The notes under the pieces: generated by a model
The model's database searches: none
What the model saw: the letters and a program-made list of their open reading frames with translations, nothing else
Told to the model about the DNA's origin: nothing
Source: Candidatus Nitrosopumilus sp.
Lineage (GTDB): Archaea > Thermoproteota > Nitrososphaeria > Nitrososphaerales > Nitrosopumilaceae
Reading direction: 5' to 3'
Length of the DNA stretch: 5,483 bases
Assembly (NCBI GenBank): GCA_029861085.1
Contig: JAOUAE010000090.1
Location: forward strand, 1-5,483
Position numbers and translations under genes: made by a program
Shown: in pieces, positions 1 to 5,103 of the stretch
How positions within the stretch are numbered: the first letter of the stretch is position 1
How the letters are laid out: every line of letters starts with the position of its first letter

Positions 1-672
1 CATAAGAAATCCACTTAACCTCTTCTCACCAGAGGTTCTCAAAACCATGTCTGGAGATGATTGTGGTAAATGTGATGTGTATAAATTTGATTCAATCTCT
101 CTCTTGTTAATATCTTCTACATTGAGTTTTCCATCTTTTATTTTTATTACTATCTTTTTCACAGCATCCACTAATTCGTTTTGTCCGCCATATGCTAATG
201 CAATATTTAGAAAATGCTTATCATATTTTTTTGTAACATCATCTAATCGTTTTAGAATTTCTTTGATGGATTCTGGAAGTAATTCAGTTCTTCCGATAGC
301 CTTAACTCTCATTTTACTTCTATGTATTCTAGGATCATTGAATAATTTCTCTAGTCTGATACGGATTAGTTCATAAAGATCTGCTAACTCTTCATCGTTT
401 CTGTCTAAATTCTCTGCTGACAGTGCATATAATGTGACAATTTTAATATCAAATTCTTCACACCAATCAAGAAGATTTTCTACGGCATCGGCTCCTTTCC
501 AATGCCCTTTTTTTGGAATTGATATCTGTCTTTTAGCCCATCTTCTGTTCCCATCTAAAATCAGAGCAACATGATTTGGAATGTCGCCATTTTTAATTTC
601 ATTTTCTAATCTTTTACCATATATTCTATAAAGTCCAGATAGATGAAATACTAAATCTATTATCTTGCTAAT
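1..672 (-). CDS. uppS: Cis-prenyltransferase (undecaprenyl/polyprenyl diphosphate synthase), C-terminus cut by window edge, start codon anomalous
   Basis: Cis-prenyltransferases condense isopentenyl diphosphate onto an allylic diphosphate to build long cis-polyprenyl diphosphates. In archaea these feed the dolichol-type lipid carriers for N-glycosylation and other surface glycans. I translated the minus strand by hand. It shows the family signature HVALILDGNRRWAK with the catalytic Asp at about residue 40 (counting from position 672), then LYALSAENLDR, the LNIALAYGGQNE block, and LRTSGEKRLSGF at the left edge. About 224 codons are present, so some 25-40 C-terminal residues lie outside the window. 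The body reads without interruption, but the in-frame stops TGA and TAA (676-681) are followed by no ATG, GTG or TTG before the catalytic motif. The only candidates in frame are ATT (672-670) and ATA codons. An ATG at 685-683 lies in another frame, displaced by one base. Family assignment is firm; the exact start is not. Confidence 0.95.
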   Translation of the reverse strand, partial: MSKIIDLVFHLSGLYRIYGKRLENEIKNGDIPNHVALILDGNRRWAKRQISIPKKGHWKGADAVENLLDWCEEFDIKIVTLYALSAENLDRNDEELADLYELIRIRLEKLFNDPRIHRSKMRVKAIGRTELLPESIKEILKRLDDVTKKYDKHFLNIALAYGGQNELVDAVKKIVIKIKDGKLNVEDINKREIESNLYTSHLPQSSPDMVLRTSGEKRLSGFLM

Positions 673-702
673 GTTTTATCACCATTTGATGACTTGTGTA
701 TT

Positions 703-717
703 ACTGAAGATATCAGT
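703..717. repeat. Inverted repeat ACTGA-N5-TCAGT upstream of uppS
   Basis: Five-base perfect arms surround AGATA. It lies 18-32 bases before the out-of-frame ATG at 685 on the minus strand, where a TATA box for uppS would sit (minus strand core GATATC). It may be an operator overlapping a weak TATA element, or chance. Confidence 0.25.
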
Positions 718-759
718 GTTTTTCAGAAATTGATTTTAACAATTCATAAAAGATTGAAT

Positions 760-1905
760 TTAATCTGAAACCATTTCTTGATCTTTATGCTTCCTATATT
801 TTTTAAAGAGAATTGTGGCTGAAACCAATGTTGCCGCTAATCCTCCTAACAGTGGTGGAATCAAAGTGAGTGAAGGTTCGTCGTAAATCATTATATTTGT
901 AAATTGAATTACGGTTGGATACAGTGCTGCTAAAACAATCAGTCTTAAAATATCGCTAATTTGCCTTGGAATTTCACCCATCCAATTACTAAGCAATGTT
1001 CCTGCAAATATCGACCCCATCCCAATCCATAAAATTGGTAATGCACCAGCAATAAACTGTCCTACTATTACTTTGTCAGTAATTATTGTAATTAACTGCA
1101 TATCAGATTTAATTAATTCTGGATCTACAGAACTAACACCAGATGGAACTGATGAAAGAATTAGTAAAATACCTGCTACCATTGTAAACATTCTGATGAA
1201 ACCCATCGGAGTTGGTTTTGACCAATTTGACCATACCCTATCAATGTCAAATGCTCTGATCAAGAATGCCCCGCCCAAAATACTTACAAGAACTGCAAAT
1301 ATCTCTGCAGAATATCCAAATACGGTTGCGACTCCTCCGATTAACAAAAGAATTCCTGGAACTCCTAAAAAAAATTTTGAATATTTTGAATCATACGCAA
1401 GCATTTTTAGATATTTTCCAAAAACTGCATAAGAATACTCTACACTTCTACTAACTTTCATTACCACACGTTGTACAGATACTACTGGTAGAACATTTTG
1501 AATTACTGGAATAACACTTTCATCATCTTCACCATCTGAAACTATTACTGCACCGTTTGCAGAAAATTTCTCTAAAACTTTTTTTGTTTCAGCCAGAATT
1601 TTTTCATCAGCTTGAACTCCTCTATTTTTAACTCCTGCAACTGTGATTACTTCAACTTGATATCCTTTACTGATTAAATCTTCATATGTTTTAATTGCTG
1701 CAAAAATAGAATTTGAATCTGCATCTTCTGGATCTTCTAATGCCAATCTTTGTGCTGCCTCAATACATGCATCTCTACCGATAACCGGTGTGATGATTCC
1801 AGCTTTTTCACCTACATCATTATCTCTGTCAATACAAATTACAAGTAATTTATTGGCTGTAGATGCATTAACATCTTTTTCAACCTTGTCTGTTTGTTGA
1901 GACAT
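760..1905 (-). CDS. DUF373 family archaeal membrane protein
   Basis: The N-terminal half matches archaeal DUF373 proteins, whose biochemical function is unknown as far as I recall. It has a hydrophobic strand followed by a charged loop, LLVICIDRDNDVG (residues 20-32), then the conserved stretch GIITPVIGRDA, and later GAVIVSDGEDDE (118-129), which together suggest an acidic alpha/beta soluble domain. The C-terminal half has six hydrophobic segments, near residues 178-198, 200-219, 235-254, 281-305, 320-340 and 348-367, and a basic cytoplasmic-looking tail. It is therefore an integral membrane protein with a soluble N-terminal domain of about 175 residues. I chose the ATG at 1905 (381 residues). 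A TTG at 1944 would add 13 residues, but a TATA-like TTAAAAA sits 23-29 bases before the ATG, fitting a leaderless message. It is co-directional with the single-pass protein upstream and uppS downstream. Function is not inferred beyond membrane location. Confidence 0.93.
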   Translation of the reverse strand: MSQQTDKVEKDVNASTANKLLVICIDRDNDVGEKAGIITPVIGRDACIEAAQRLALEDPEDADSNSIFAAIKTYEDLISKGYQVEVITVAGVKNRGVQADEKILAETKKVLEKFSANGAVIVSDGEDDESVIPVIQNVLPVVSVQRVVMKVSRSVEYSYAVFGKYLKMLAYDSKYSKFFLGVPGILLLIGGVATVFGYSAEIFAVLVSILGGAFLIRAFDIDRVWSNWSKPTPMGFIRMFTMVAGILLILSSVPSGVSSVDPELIKSDMQLITIITDKVIVGQFIAGALPILWIGMGSIFAGTLLSNWMGEIPRQISDILRLIVLAALYPTVIQFTNIMIYDEPSLTLIPPLLGGLAATLVSATILFKKYRKHKDQEMVSD

Positions 1906-1926
1906 TGTAGTTTTATCACAGAATTG

Positions 1927-1935
1927 CTTTTTAAC
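1927..1935 (-). promoter_or_regulatory. TATA-like box of the DUF373 gene
   Basis: On the minus strand this reads GTTAAAAAG. The TTAAAAA core is 23-29 bases before the ATG at 1905, the spacing expected of an archaeal TATA box for a transcript starting at or next to the start codon. No Shine-Dalgarno is visible before the ATG. This is the main reason for preferring ATG 1905 over TTG 1944. Confidence 0.5.
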
Positions 1936-1975
1936 GATTTCCAACCATCATGATTAGTAAAATCCAATTTTGAGG

Positions 1976-2476
1976 CTAATCTGGTCTTGATTGATGGGAA
2001 ATTTTAACAAATTCTTTAGATTCCATCTTCAATGATTCTATTTTTTCTAAAGTTTCATTCATTTCATCTTCAGTGCTTCCATTTTCAATCAAATTAGCCA
2101 AAACTTTTGTCTCTAAAATATATGAATTAAATTTCTTCATTGCATCCATATAGCTGATGTAACTAGCCTGCCAATCTTCTGGCGGCTTTGATGCCACAAA
2201 TTCACTAATTTGTGCAGTTACTTGTGATGATGTTATTTCAGTTATTGCAATATATTTTTGTGGAGTAATTTTTCCAGTACGCAAATTTTGATACTCAATG
2301 TTCATTGATTCTTCTAAAACTTCATGGATGTTTTGTACTCCGTCCAGATAACCTTTGTAATCAGATACCACAAACGTAGCTTCATAATCTTGTGGAATCA
2401 ACCATAACAAAAAACTTGCACCTGTAATTCCAGCCAGTATTGTAACCGTTACTAGTACTCCTTTCTTTGACACCAT
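1976..2476 (-). CDS. Unrecognised single-pass membrane-anchored protein, 166 aa
   Basis: I do not recognise this family. The protein starts MVSKKG and has one hydrophobic helix at about residues 7-27, ending at LWLIPQ. Lysines 4-5 before the helix predict N-in, C-out topology, so the remaining ~135 residues would face outside. That part is polar, rich in Glu, Ser and Ile, and looks mostly helical, with a likely coiled-coil stretch near residues 130-158 (ENGSTEDEMNETLEKIESLK). It has one N-x-S/T sequon, NGS (131-133), and a second, NET (139-141), both possible N-glycosylation sites. There is no cysteine and no obvious enzyme motif. The ATG start is backed by a strong TATA-like box 25-31 bases upstream. 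It is followed 70 bases later by the DUF373 gene, which has its own promoter-like box. It could be a surface or sensor-like accessory protein, but that is only a guess. Confidence 0.8.
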   Translation of the reverse strand: MVSKKGVLVTVTILAGITGASFLLWLIPQDYEATFVVSDYKGYLDGVQNIHEVLEESMNIEYQNLRTGKITPQKYIAITEITSSQVTAQISEFVASKPPEDWQASYISYMDAMKKFNSYILETKVLANLIENGSTEDEMNETLEKIESLKMESKEFVKISHQSRPD

Positions 2477-2499
2477 TTTGTTATTTTACTATTTAGGGA

Positions 2500-2507
2500 G
2501 TTTATAA
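2500..2507 (-). promoter_or_regulatory. TATA box of the 166-aa membrane protein gene
   Basis: On the minus strand this reads TTATAAAC. The TTATAAA core lies 25-31 bases before the ATG at 2476, ideal for a leaderless archaeal transcript. The 23 bases between it and the ATG contain no Shine-Dalgarno. This is the best promoter match in the window. Confidence 0.6.
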
Positions 2508-2672
2508 TTGATAATATTTCATAATTCTATCATTTACTAAACAAATGTTAAAAAAACATACAATTTAATGATCCCAACTATAATTTCTTAAAAAATAGTT
2601 GTATTATTTGAAATTTTTCATATATTTTTTTTTTTTTGAATGCTAAAAAAATTTACGCACATCTAGTCTATA

Positions 2673-2688
2673 GTGAATTAATTTTCAC
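2673..2688. repeat. Inverted repeat GTGAA-N6-TTCAC, possible regulator site
   Basis: Perfect five-base arms surround a six-base AT spacer (TTAATT). It ends about ten bases before the TATA-like element of the zinc-ribbon/aIF2-beta gene group, where an archaeal activator or a helix-turn-helix dimer could bind. In DNA this AT-rich, short dyads also occur by chance, so the regulatory reading is an inference. Confidence 0.3.
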
Positions 2689-2698
2689 AGCCTCTTCC

Positions 2699-2704
2699 TA
2701 AATA
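2699..2704 (+). promoter_or_regulatory. TATA-like element of the DUF5679 gene
   Basis: TAAATA begins 30 bases before the ATG at 2729, the position expected for a leaderless archaeal message. A second candidate, CTATAG near 2668, would give a leader of about 30 bases. Neither is a strong match. Confidence 0.35.
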
Positions 2705-2728
2705 CCCCAAAGTTTGACAAATTCCATA

Positions 2729-2881
2729 ATGGTTCAAGCATATTGCGTAAAATGCAGAGCAAAAAGGGATGTCAAAGATCCCAAAGAAACTACATTAAAG
2801 AATGGACGTCCTGCTGTAAAAGGTACATGTCCTACTTGTGGAACTAATGTATTCCGTATTGGTGCAATGCCAAAAGAATAA
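2729..2881 (+). CDS. Small C4 zinc-ribbon protein, DUF5679 type, 50 aa
   Basis: A 50-residue protein, MVQAYCVKCRAKRD at the start and MPKE at the end. It has two Cys-x2-Cys knuckles, YCVKCR (Cys6, Cys9) and TCPTCG (Cys34 and Cys37), separated by a basic linker with the conserved-looking KNGRPAVKGTC. The pattern matches what I know as DUF5679, a stand-alone zinc ribbon common in Nitrososphaerota. Its function is unknown; zinc binding by the four cysteines and nucleic-acid or protein contact are likely but inferred. Translation is clean from ATG 2729 to TAA 2879-2881. It precedes aIF2-beta on the same strand, with 55 bases to the first ATG considered for that gene, so the two may be co-transcribed. 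Confidence 0.88.
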   Translation: MVQAYCVKCRAKRDVKDPKETTLKNGRPAVKGTCPTCGTNVFRIGAMPKE

Positions 2882-2921
2882 TTTCAAACAAAAGTTCACA
2901 CGATTTCCCTTTTTCAAAACC

Positions 2922-2930
2922 AATATAGGG
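2922..2930 (+). promoter_or_regulatory. AATATA/AGGG element bearing on the aIF2-beta start
   Basis: AATATA (2922-2927) is 25-30 bases before an in-frame GTG at 2952, the right distance for a TATA box of a leaderless message. The overlapping AGGG (2927-2930) is six bases before the ATG at 2937 and could instead act as a weak ribosome-binding site. The two readings point to different starts for aIF2-beta. Confidence 0.3.
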
Positions 2931-2936
2931 TCTACC

Positions 2937-3374
2937 ATGCATCATTTTTTAGTGGCTAAAACAGATTATGAACATCTACTCAAACGTATTCAAAATAAGC
3001 TGGGTGATACAGATAAGGAATCTCAGACTAGATTTGAGCTTCCTGTTGTAGATGTGATGTGGGAAGGACAAAAGACATTCTTACGTAATTTTTCTGAATT
3101 CCCCAAGATTCTTCGAAGAGATCCTGATAAAGTTCTCCAATACCTCTCAAAAGAATTTGCAGTTCCTGCAGAGAGGCTTGGTGATAAGGCAATGTTTGTT
3201 GGAAGAAGAGCTCCCGATGATTTCACAAGATTATTTCAAATTTATGTAAAAGACTATCTTGAATGTCCAACATGTAAAAGTCCTGATACAAAAATTCTTA
3301 AAGAAAACAGAATATCATTTTTAATTTGTGAAGCATGTGGTGCAAAATCTACTCTAAAAGGTAAATATGCGTAA
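2937..3374 (+). CDS. eif2b: Translation initiation factor aIF2 subunit beta
   Basis: aIF2 is the alpha-beta-gamma GTPase factor that brings initiator Met-tRNA to the small ribosomal subunit; beta is the small zinc-binding subunit attached to gamma. Visible here are an N-terminal helix DYEHLLKRIQNKL (contact with gamma in known structures), the conserved core block TFLRNFSEFPKILRR, DKVLQYLSKEF and the central alpha/beta domain, and a C-terminal C4 ribbon CPTC...CEAC. Length is 145 residues from ATG 2937, or 140 from GTG 2952; archaeal homologues are about 135-145. The GTG start gives MAKTDYEHLL, closer to the usual short N-terminus, and has a TATA-like element at the right distance, so it is a serious alternative. 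The open frame continues upstream to 2838, but that part overlaps the zinc-ribbon gene and is not conserved. The stop TAA overlaps the ATG of DUF424 by one base (TAATG), indicating translational coupling. Confidence 0.96.
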   Translation: MHHFLVAKTDYEHLLKRIQNKLGDTDKESQTRFELPVVDVMWEGQKTFLRNFSEFPKILRRDPDKVLQYLSKEFAVPAERLGDKAMFVGRRAPDDFTRLFQIYVKDYLECPTCKSPDTKILKENRISFLICEACGAKSTLKGKYA

Positions 3375-3670
3375 TGCAATTTTCAGTACGAATAACTGAA
3401 TATCAAAAAAAAATAATGCTTAATATTTGCGATGCTGATCTGTTGGGGAAAAAAATCATTCAAGATGAATTAACCATCCATATTAGTCAAAGCTATTATG
3501 GTGAAAGATTTGTTGAAAGAGAAGAAGCTGAATCTTTATTGAAAAATTCTTCAATTATTAATATGGTTGGAAAAGAAACTGTTTCTCTATCTGTTAATCT
3601 TGGAATTGGTTCTGAGAGTGGAATTAAAATAATTTCTGATGTACCATTTCTAATTGTTTTTAATATATGA
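3374..3670 (+). CDS. DUF424 family protein, partner gene of aIF2-beta
   Basis: A 98-residue cytoplasmic protein matching archaeal DUF424: FSVRITEYQKKIMLNICDAD, then DLLGKK, ISQSYYGERFVEREEAESLL, the SSIINMVGKETVSL block, a Gly-rich linker and a terminal strand VPFLIVFNI. In relatives I remember, that last strand carries a VPHAQ-like motif; here it is VPFLI, so the His/Gln are absent. The fold looks alpha/beta with no membrane segment and no cysteine cluster. Its function has not been established to my knowledge. The one-base TAATG overlap with aIF2-beta, a pairing also seen in other archaea, suggests a role in initiation or in handling aIF2, which is an inference from context. T-rich DNA follows the TGA stop. 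Confidence 0.9.
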   Translation: MQFSVRITEYQKKIMLNICDADLLGKKIIQDELTIHISQSYYGERFVEREEAESLLKNSSIINMVGKETVSLSVNLGIGSESGIKIISDVPFLIVFNI

Positions 3671-3683
3671 ATCCAGTTGATTG

Positions 3684-3715
3684 AATTTTTATTTTACGTA
3701 TACTTTTTGATTTTA
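3684..3715 (+). terminator. T-rich terminator-like tracts after DUF424
   Basis: Runs TTTTTATTTT (3686-3695), TTTTT (3704-3708) and TTTT (3711-3714) follow the DUF424 stop within 50 bases. Archaeal RNA polymerase terminates at such U-rich stretches without needing a hairpin. This supports ending the aIF2-beta/DUF424 transcript here and a fresh start for rio1. Confidence 0.45.
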
Positions 3716-3726
3716 ACAGTAATCTC

Positions 3727-3732
3727 TTTTAT
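3727..3732 (+). promoter_or_regulatory. TATA-like element of rio1
   Basis: TTTTAT lies 23-28 bases before the TTG at 3755, consistent with a leaderless message starting at that codon. The nearby palindrome GATATATC (3741-3748) looks more TATA-like, but it is too close to the TTG to serve it. Confidence 0.35.
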
Positions 3733-3754
3733 CTAGTAGAGATATATCTTTTCA

Positions 3755-4534
3755 TTGACTGATACAATTAGTAAAAAGTTAGAGTCAAAAATAGACAATA
3801 AATTAAATTCAAAACGAAAACGAAAACATTTGGAAGACGGTTTCAAAAAAGGAAAAGTTGTCAATGAAGTTTTAGATAAACCTACTATCATGACTCTTTA
3901 CAAAATGATTACCGATCACATAATTGCATACGTAAACGGATCTGTTAGTGCTGGAAAAGAATCTGTTCTTTTTTGGGGTGTTGATGAACATGATGTTGAT
4001 GTAGCCTTGAAAATTTATTTGGTAAGTACTTCAAATTTCAAAAAACGTGAACCCTACATAACTGGAGATCCGAGATTTTCTCATCTCAAAAAAGGTACAA
4101 AGAATCTAGTTTATCTATGGGCAAAAAAGGAATATCGTAATTTGTCTCAATGCTATGATGCTGGGATCCCTGTTCCAAAACCACTATATGTCACAAATAA
4201 TGTTCTGGCTATGGAATTTATCGGTAATCATGGCACTCCTTGCAATTCTTTGTTGACCTCAGAAGTTGATGAAGAGGACTATCGTCAAGCAATTTCCCTT
4301 ATCAAAGACTTCTACCATAAAGCAAATCTGGTACATGCTGATTTTTCAGAATACAATATTTTCAAAACTGAGAATGGTTTAGTAATTTTTGATCTTGGTT
4401 CCGGCGTTGATCTTAGACATCCTAATGCTCAAGAATTTCTTAAAAGAGATATTAATAACATTACAAGATTCTTCAATAAAAGAGGAATTTTTGGTGAAGA
4501 TACAGATGAAATATTTGAGGAAATTGTAAAATGA
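3755..4534 (+). CDS. rio1: RIO1-type serine/threonine protein kinase, small-subunit maturation
   Basis: Rio1 is an atypical kinase/ATPase that acts late in small ribosomal subunit maturation. The 259 residues show a basic N-terminus (SKRKRKHLEDGFKKGKVV, residues 18-35), the ATP loop GSVSAGKES (62-70), the ATP-anchoring Lys86 in VALKIY, the long insertion after it, the hinge AMEFIG (152-157), the catalytic loop VHADFSEYN (Asp196, Asn201), and the metal-binding Asp213 in IFDLGSGV followed by HPNAQEFLKRDINN. Two positions differ from the common form: HAD instead of HGD, and DLGS instead of the usual DVSQ. The start is TTG: a TAG at 3737-3739 closes the frame upstream and the next ATG (residue 46) would remove conserved sequence. 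There is no Shine-Dalgarno, and a TATA-like element lies about 25 bases upstream. Its TGA overlaps the ATG of the KH gene (ATGA). Confidence 0.95.
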   Translation: MTDTISKKLESKIDNKLNSKRKRKHLEDGFKKGKVVNEVLDKPTIMTLYKMITDHIIAYVNGSVSAGKESVLFWGVDEHDVDVALKIYLVSTSNFKKREPYITGDPRFSHLKKGTKNLVYLWAKKEYRNLSQCYDAGIPVPKPLYVTNNVLAMEFIGNHGTPCNSLLTSEVDEEDYRQAISLIKDFYHKANLVHADFSEYNIFKTENGLVIFDLGSGVDLRHPNAQEFLKRDINNITRFFNKRGIFGEDTDEIFEEIVK

Positions 4535-5103
4535 GTTTTGAAAAATTTATTCGTATACCAAACGATCGAGTTGCTGTTTTGATTGGCAAATCTGGTAATG
4601 TAAAATCAAAAATTGAAACTATGTGTCATGTTTCTTTAGAGATTGATGGAGACACGGGAGAAGTTTTTATAAAATCCCAAGGTGATGTTGAAAAAATTCA
4701 GCCATTTAAAGCAATGGAGATTGTTACAGCTATCGGTAGAGGATTTTCACCTGAAAATGCTATGACTTTGTTAGATGGAGAAAACACATTGCATGTTATG
4801 GATTTGAGAGAGTTTGCTGGAAAGTCTAATGCTAATATTGAAAGGATAAAAGGGAGAATTATTGGAGAAGGTGGTAGAGCTAGACGGAATATGGAAAATC
4901 TTAGTGGCACTCACATCTCAGTTTATGGTAGAACAGTTTCAATTATTGGAGATGCAAGTAAATTACGATTAATCGTTGATGCAATCTCTTCTATTTCTAG
5001 TGGAAGTATGCATGGAGCAGTTTATGATAAATTAGAATCTGCAAATAGAAGAACAAAACAAGAAAAAATGCAATTATGGGAAGATCAAGATGTCTTCTAT
5101 TAA
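4531..5103 (+). CDS. Two-KH-domain RNA-binding protein, archaeal Dim2/Pno1 type
   Basis: Archaeal Dim2-like proteins bind the 3' end region of 16S rRNA and help small-subunit maturation; a Pyrococcus homologue has been reported to contact aIF2-alpha as well. The 190 residues hold two KH domains. KH1 begins IRIPNDRVAVLIGKSG with its GxxG loop at 19-22 (GKSG). KH2 contains RIKGRIIGEGGRARRNME with the GxxG loop at 112-115 (GEGG) and the strand THISVYGRTVSIIG. Between them is the helical linker ENAMTLLDGENTLHVMDL, and the C-terminus is a basic helix (SANRRTKQEKMQLWED). Length and architecture are standard for the family. The start ATG sits in the ATGA overlap with rio1, so translation is coupled. 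Its 3' end overlaps top6B by 14 bases. The rio1-KH order is widespread in archaea. Confidence 0.93.
   Translation: MSFEKFIRIPNDRVAVLIGKSGNVKSKIETMCHVSLEIDGDTGEVFIKSQGDVEKIQPFKAMEIVTAIGRGFSPENAMTLLDGENTLHVMDLREFAGKSNANIERIKGRIIGEGGRARRNMENLSGTHISVYGRTVSIIGDASKLRLIVDAISSISSGSMHGAVYDKLESANRRTKQEKMQLWEDQDVFY

Larger units (their letters stand above)
2477..2728. other. Divergent intergenic region with T13 tract and short dyads
   Basis: These 252 bases separate the leftward membrane-protein gene from the rightward zinc-ribbon gene and contain no supported coding region. The sequence is extremely AT-rich. It holds the leftward TATA box (2500-2507), an A-rich TTAAAAAAAC element (2548-2557), a small dyad TGAAA-TT-TTTCA (2609-2620) followed by a 13-T run (2625-2637), a dyad GTGAA-N6-TTCAC (2673-2688) and the rightward TATA-like element near 2699. 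The longest open stretch beginning with ATG that I noticed on the plus strand (from 2568) is only seven codons. Confidence 0.7.

Noticed and set aside
47..376. Plus-strand open frame of 109 codons
   Set aside because: It is the complement of uppS, whose family motifs run through the whole stretch on the minus strand. Its hydrophobic Ser/Phe-rich translation matches no family I know.
686..768. Possible C/D box RNA on the plus strand (TTGATGA at 686-692, CTGA at 704-707)
   Set aside because: The C and D' boxes are well spaced, but there is no convincing C' box and no CTGA at the expected end (the next is at 765-768, too far). The region is also a likely promoter for uppS.
1073..1454. Two overlapping plus-strand open frames (1073-1432 and 1266-1454)
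   Set aside because: Both lie wholly inside the DUF373 gene on the opposite strand and have no promoter or recognisable domain.
1906..1944. TTG start extending DUF373 by 13 residues
   Set aside because: The added residues contain the TATA-like box that fits ATG 1905, and the family N-terminus does not need them.
2838..2936. N-terminal extension of aIF2-beta to an upstream ATG
   Set aside because: It overlaps the well-supported zinc-ribbon gene in another frame, and the extra 33 residues do not resemble aIF2-beta.
3023..3226. Minus-strand open frame of 67 codons
   Set aside because: Antisense to the conserved core of aIF2-beta, with no recognisable product.
3741..3748. GATATATC palindrome as the rio1 TATA box
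   Set aside because: It is only 7-14 bases before the TTG start, too close, and no suitable start codon lies at the proper distance downstream.
4698..4910. Minus-strand open frame of 70 codons
   Set aside because: Antisense to the KH-domain gene, with no recognisable product.
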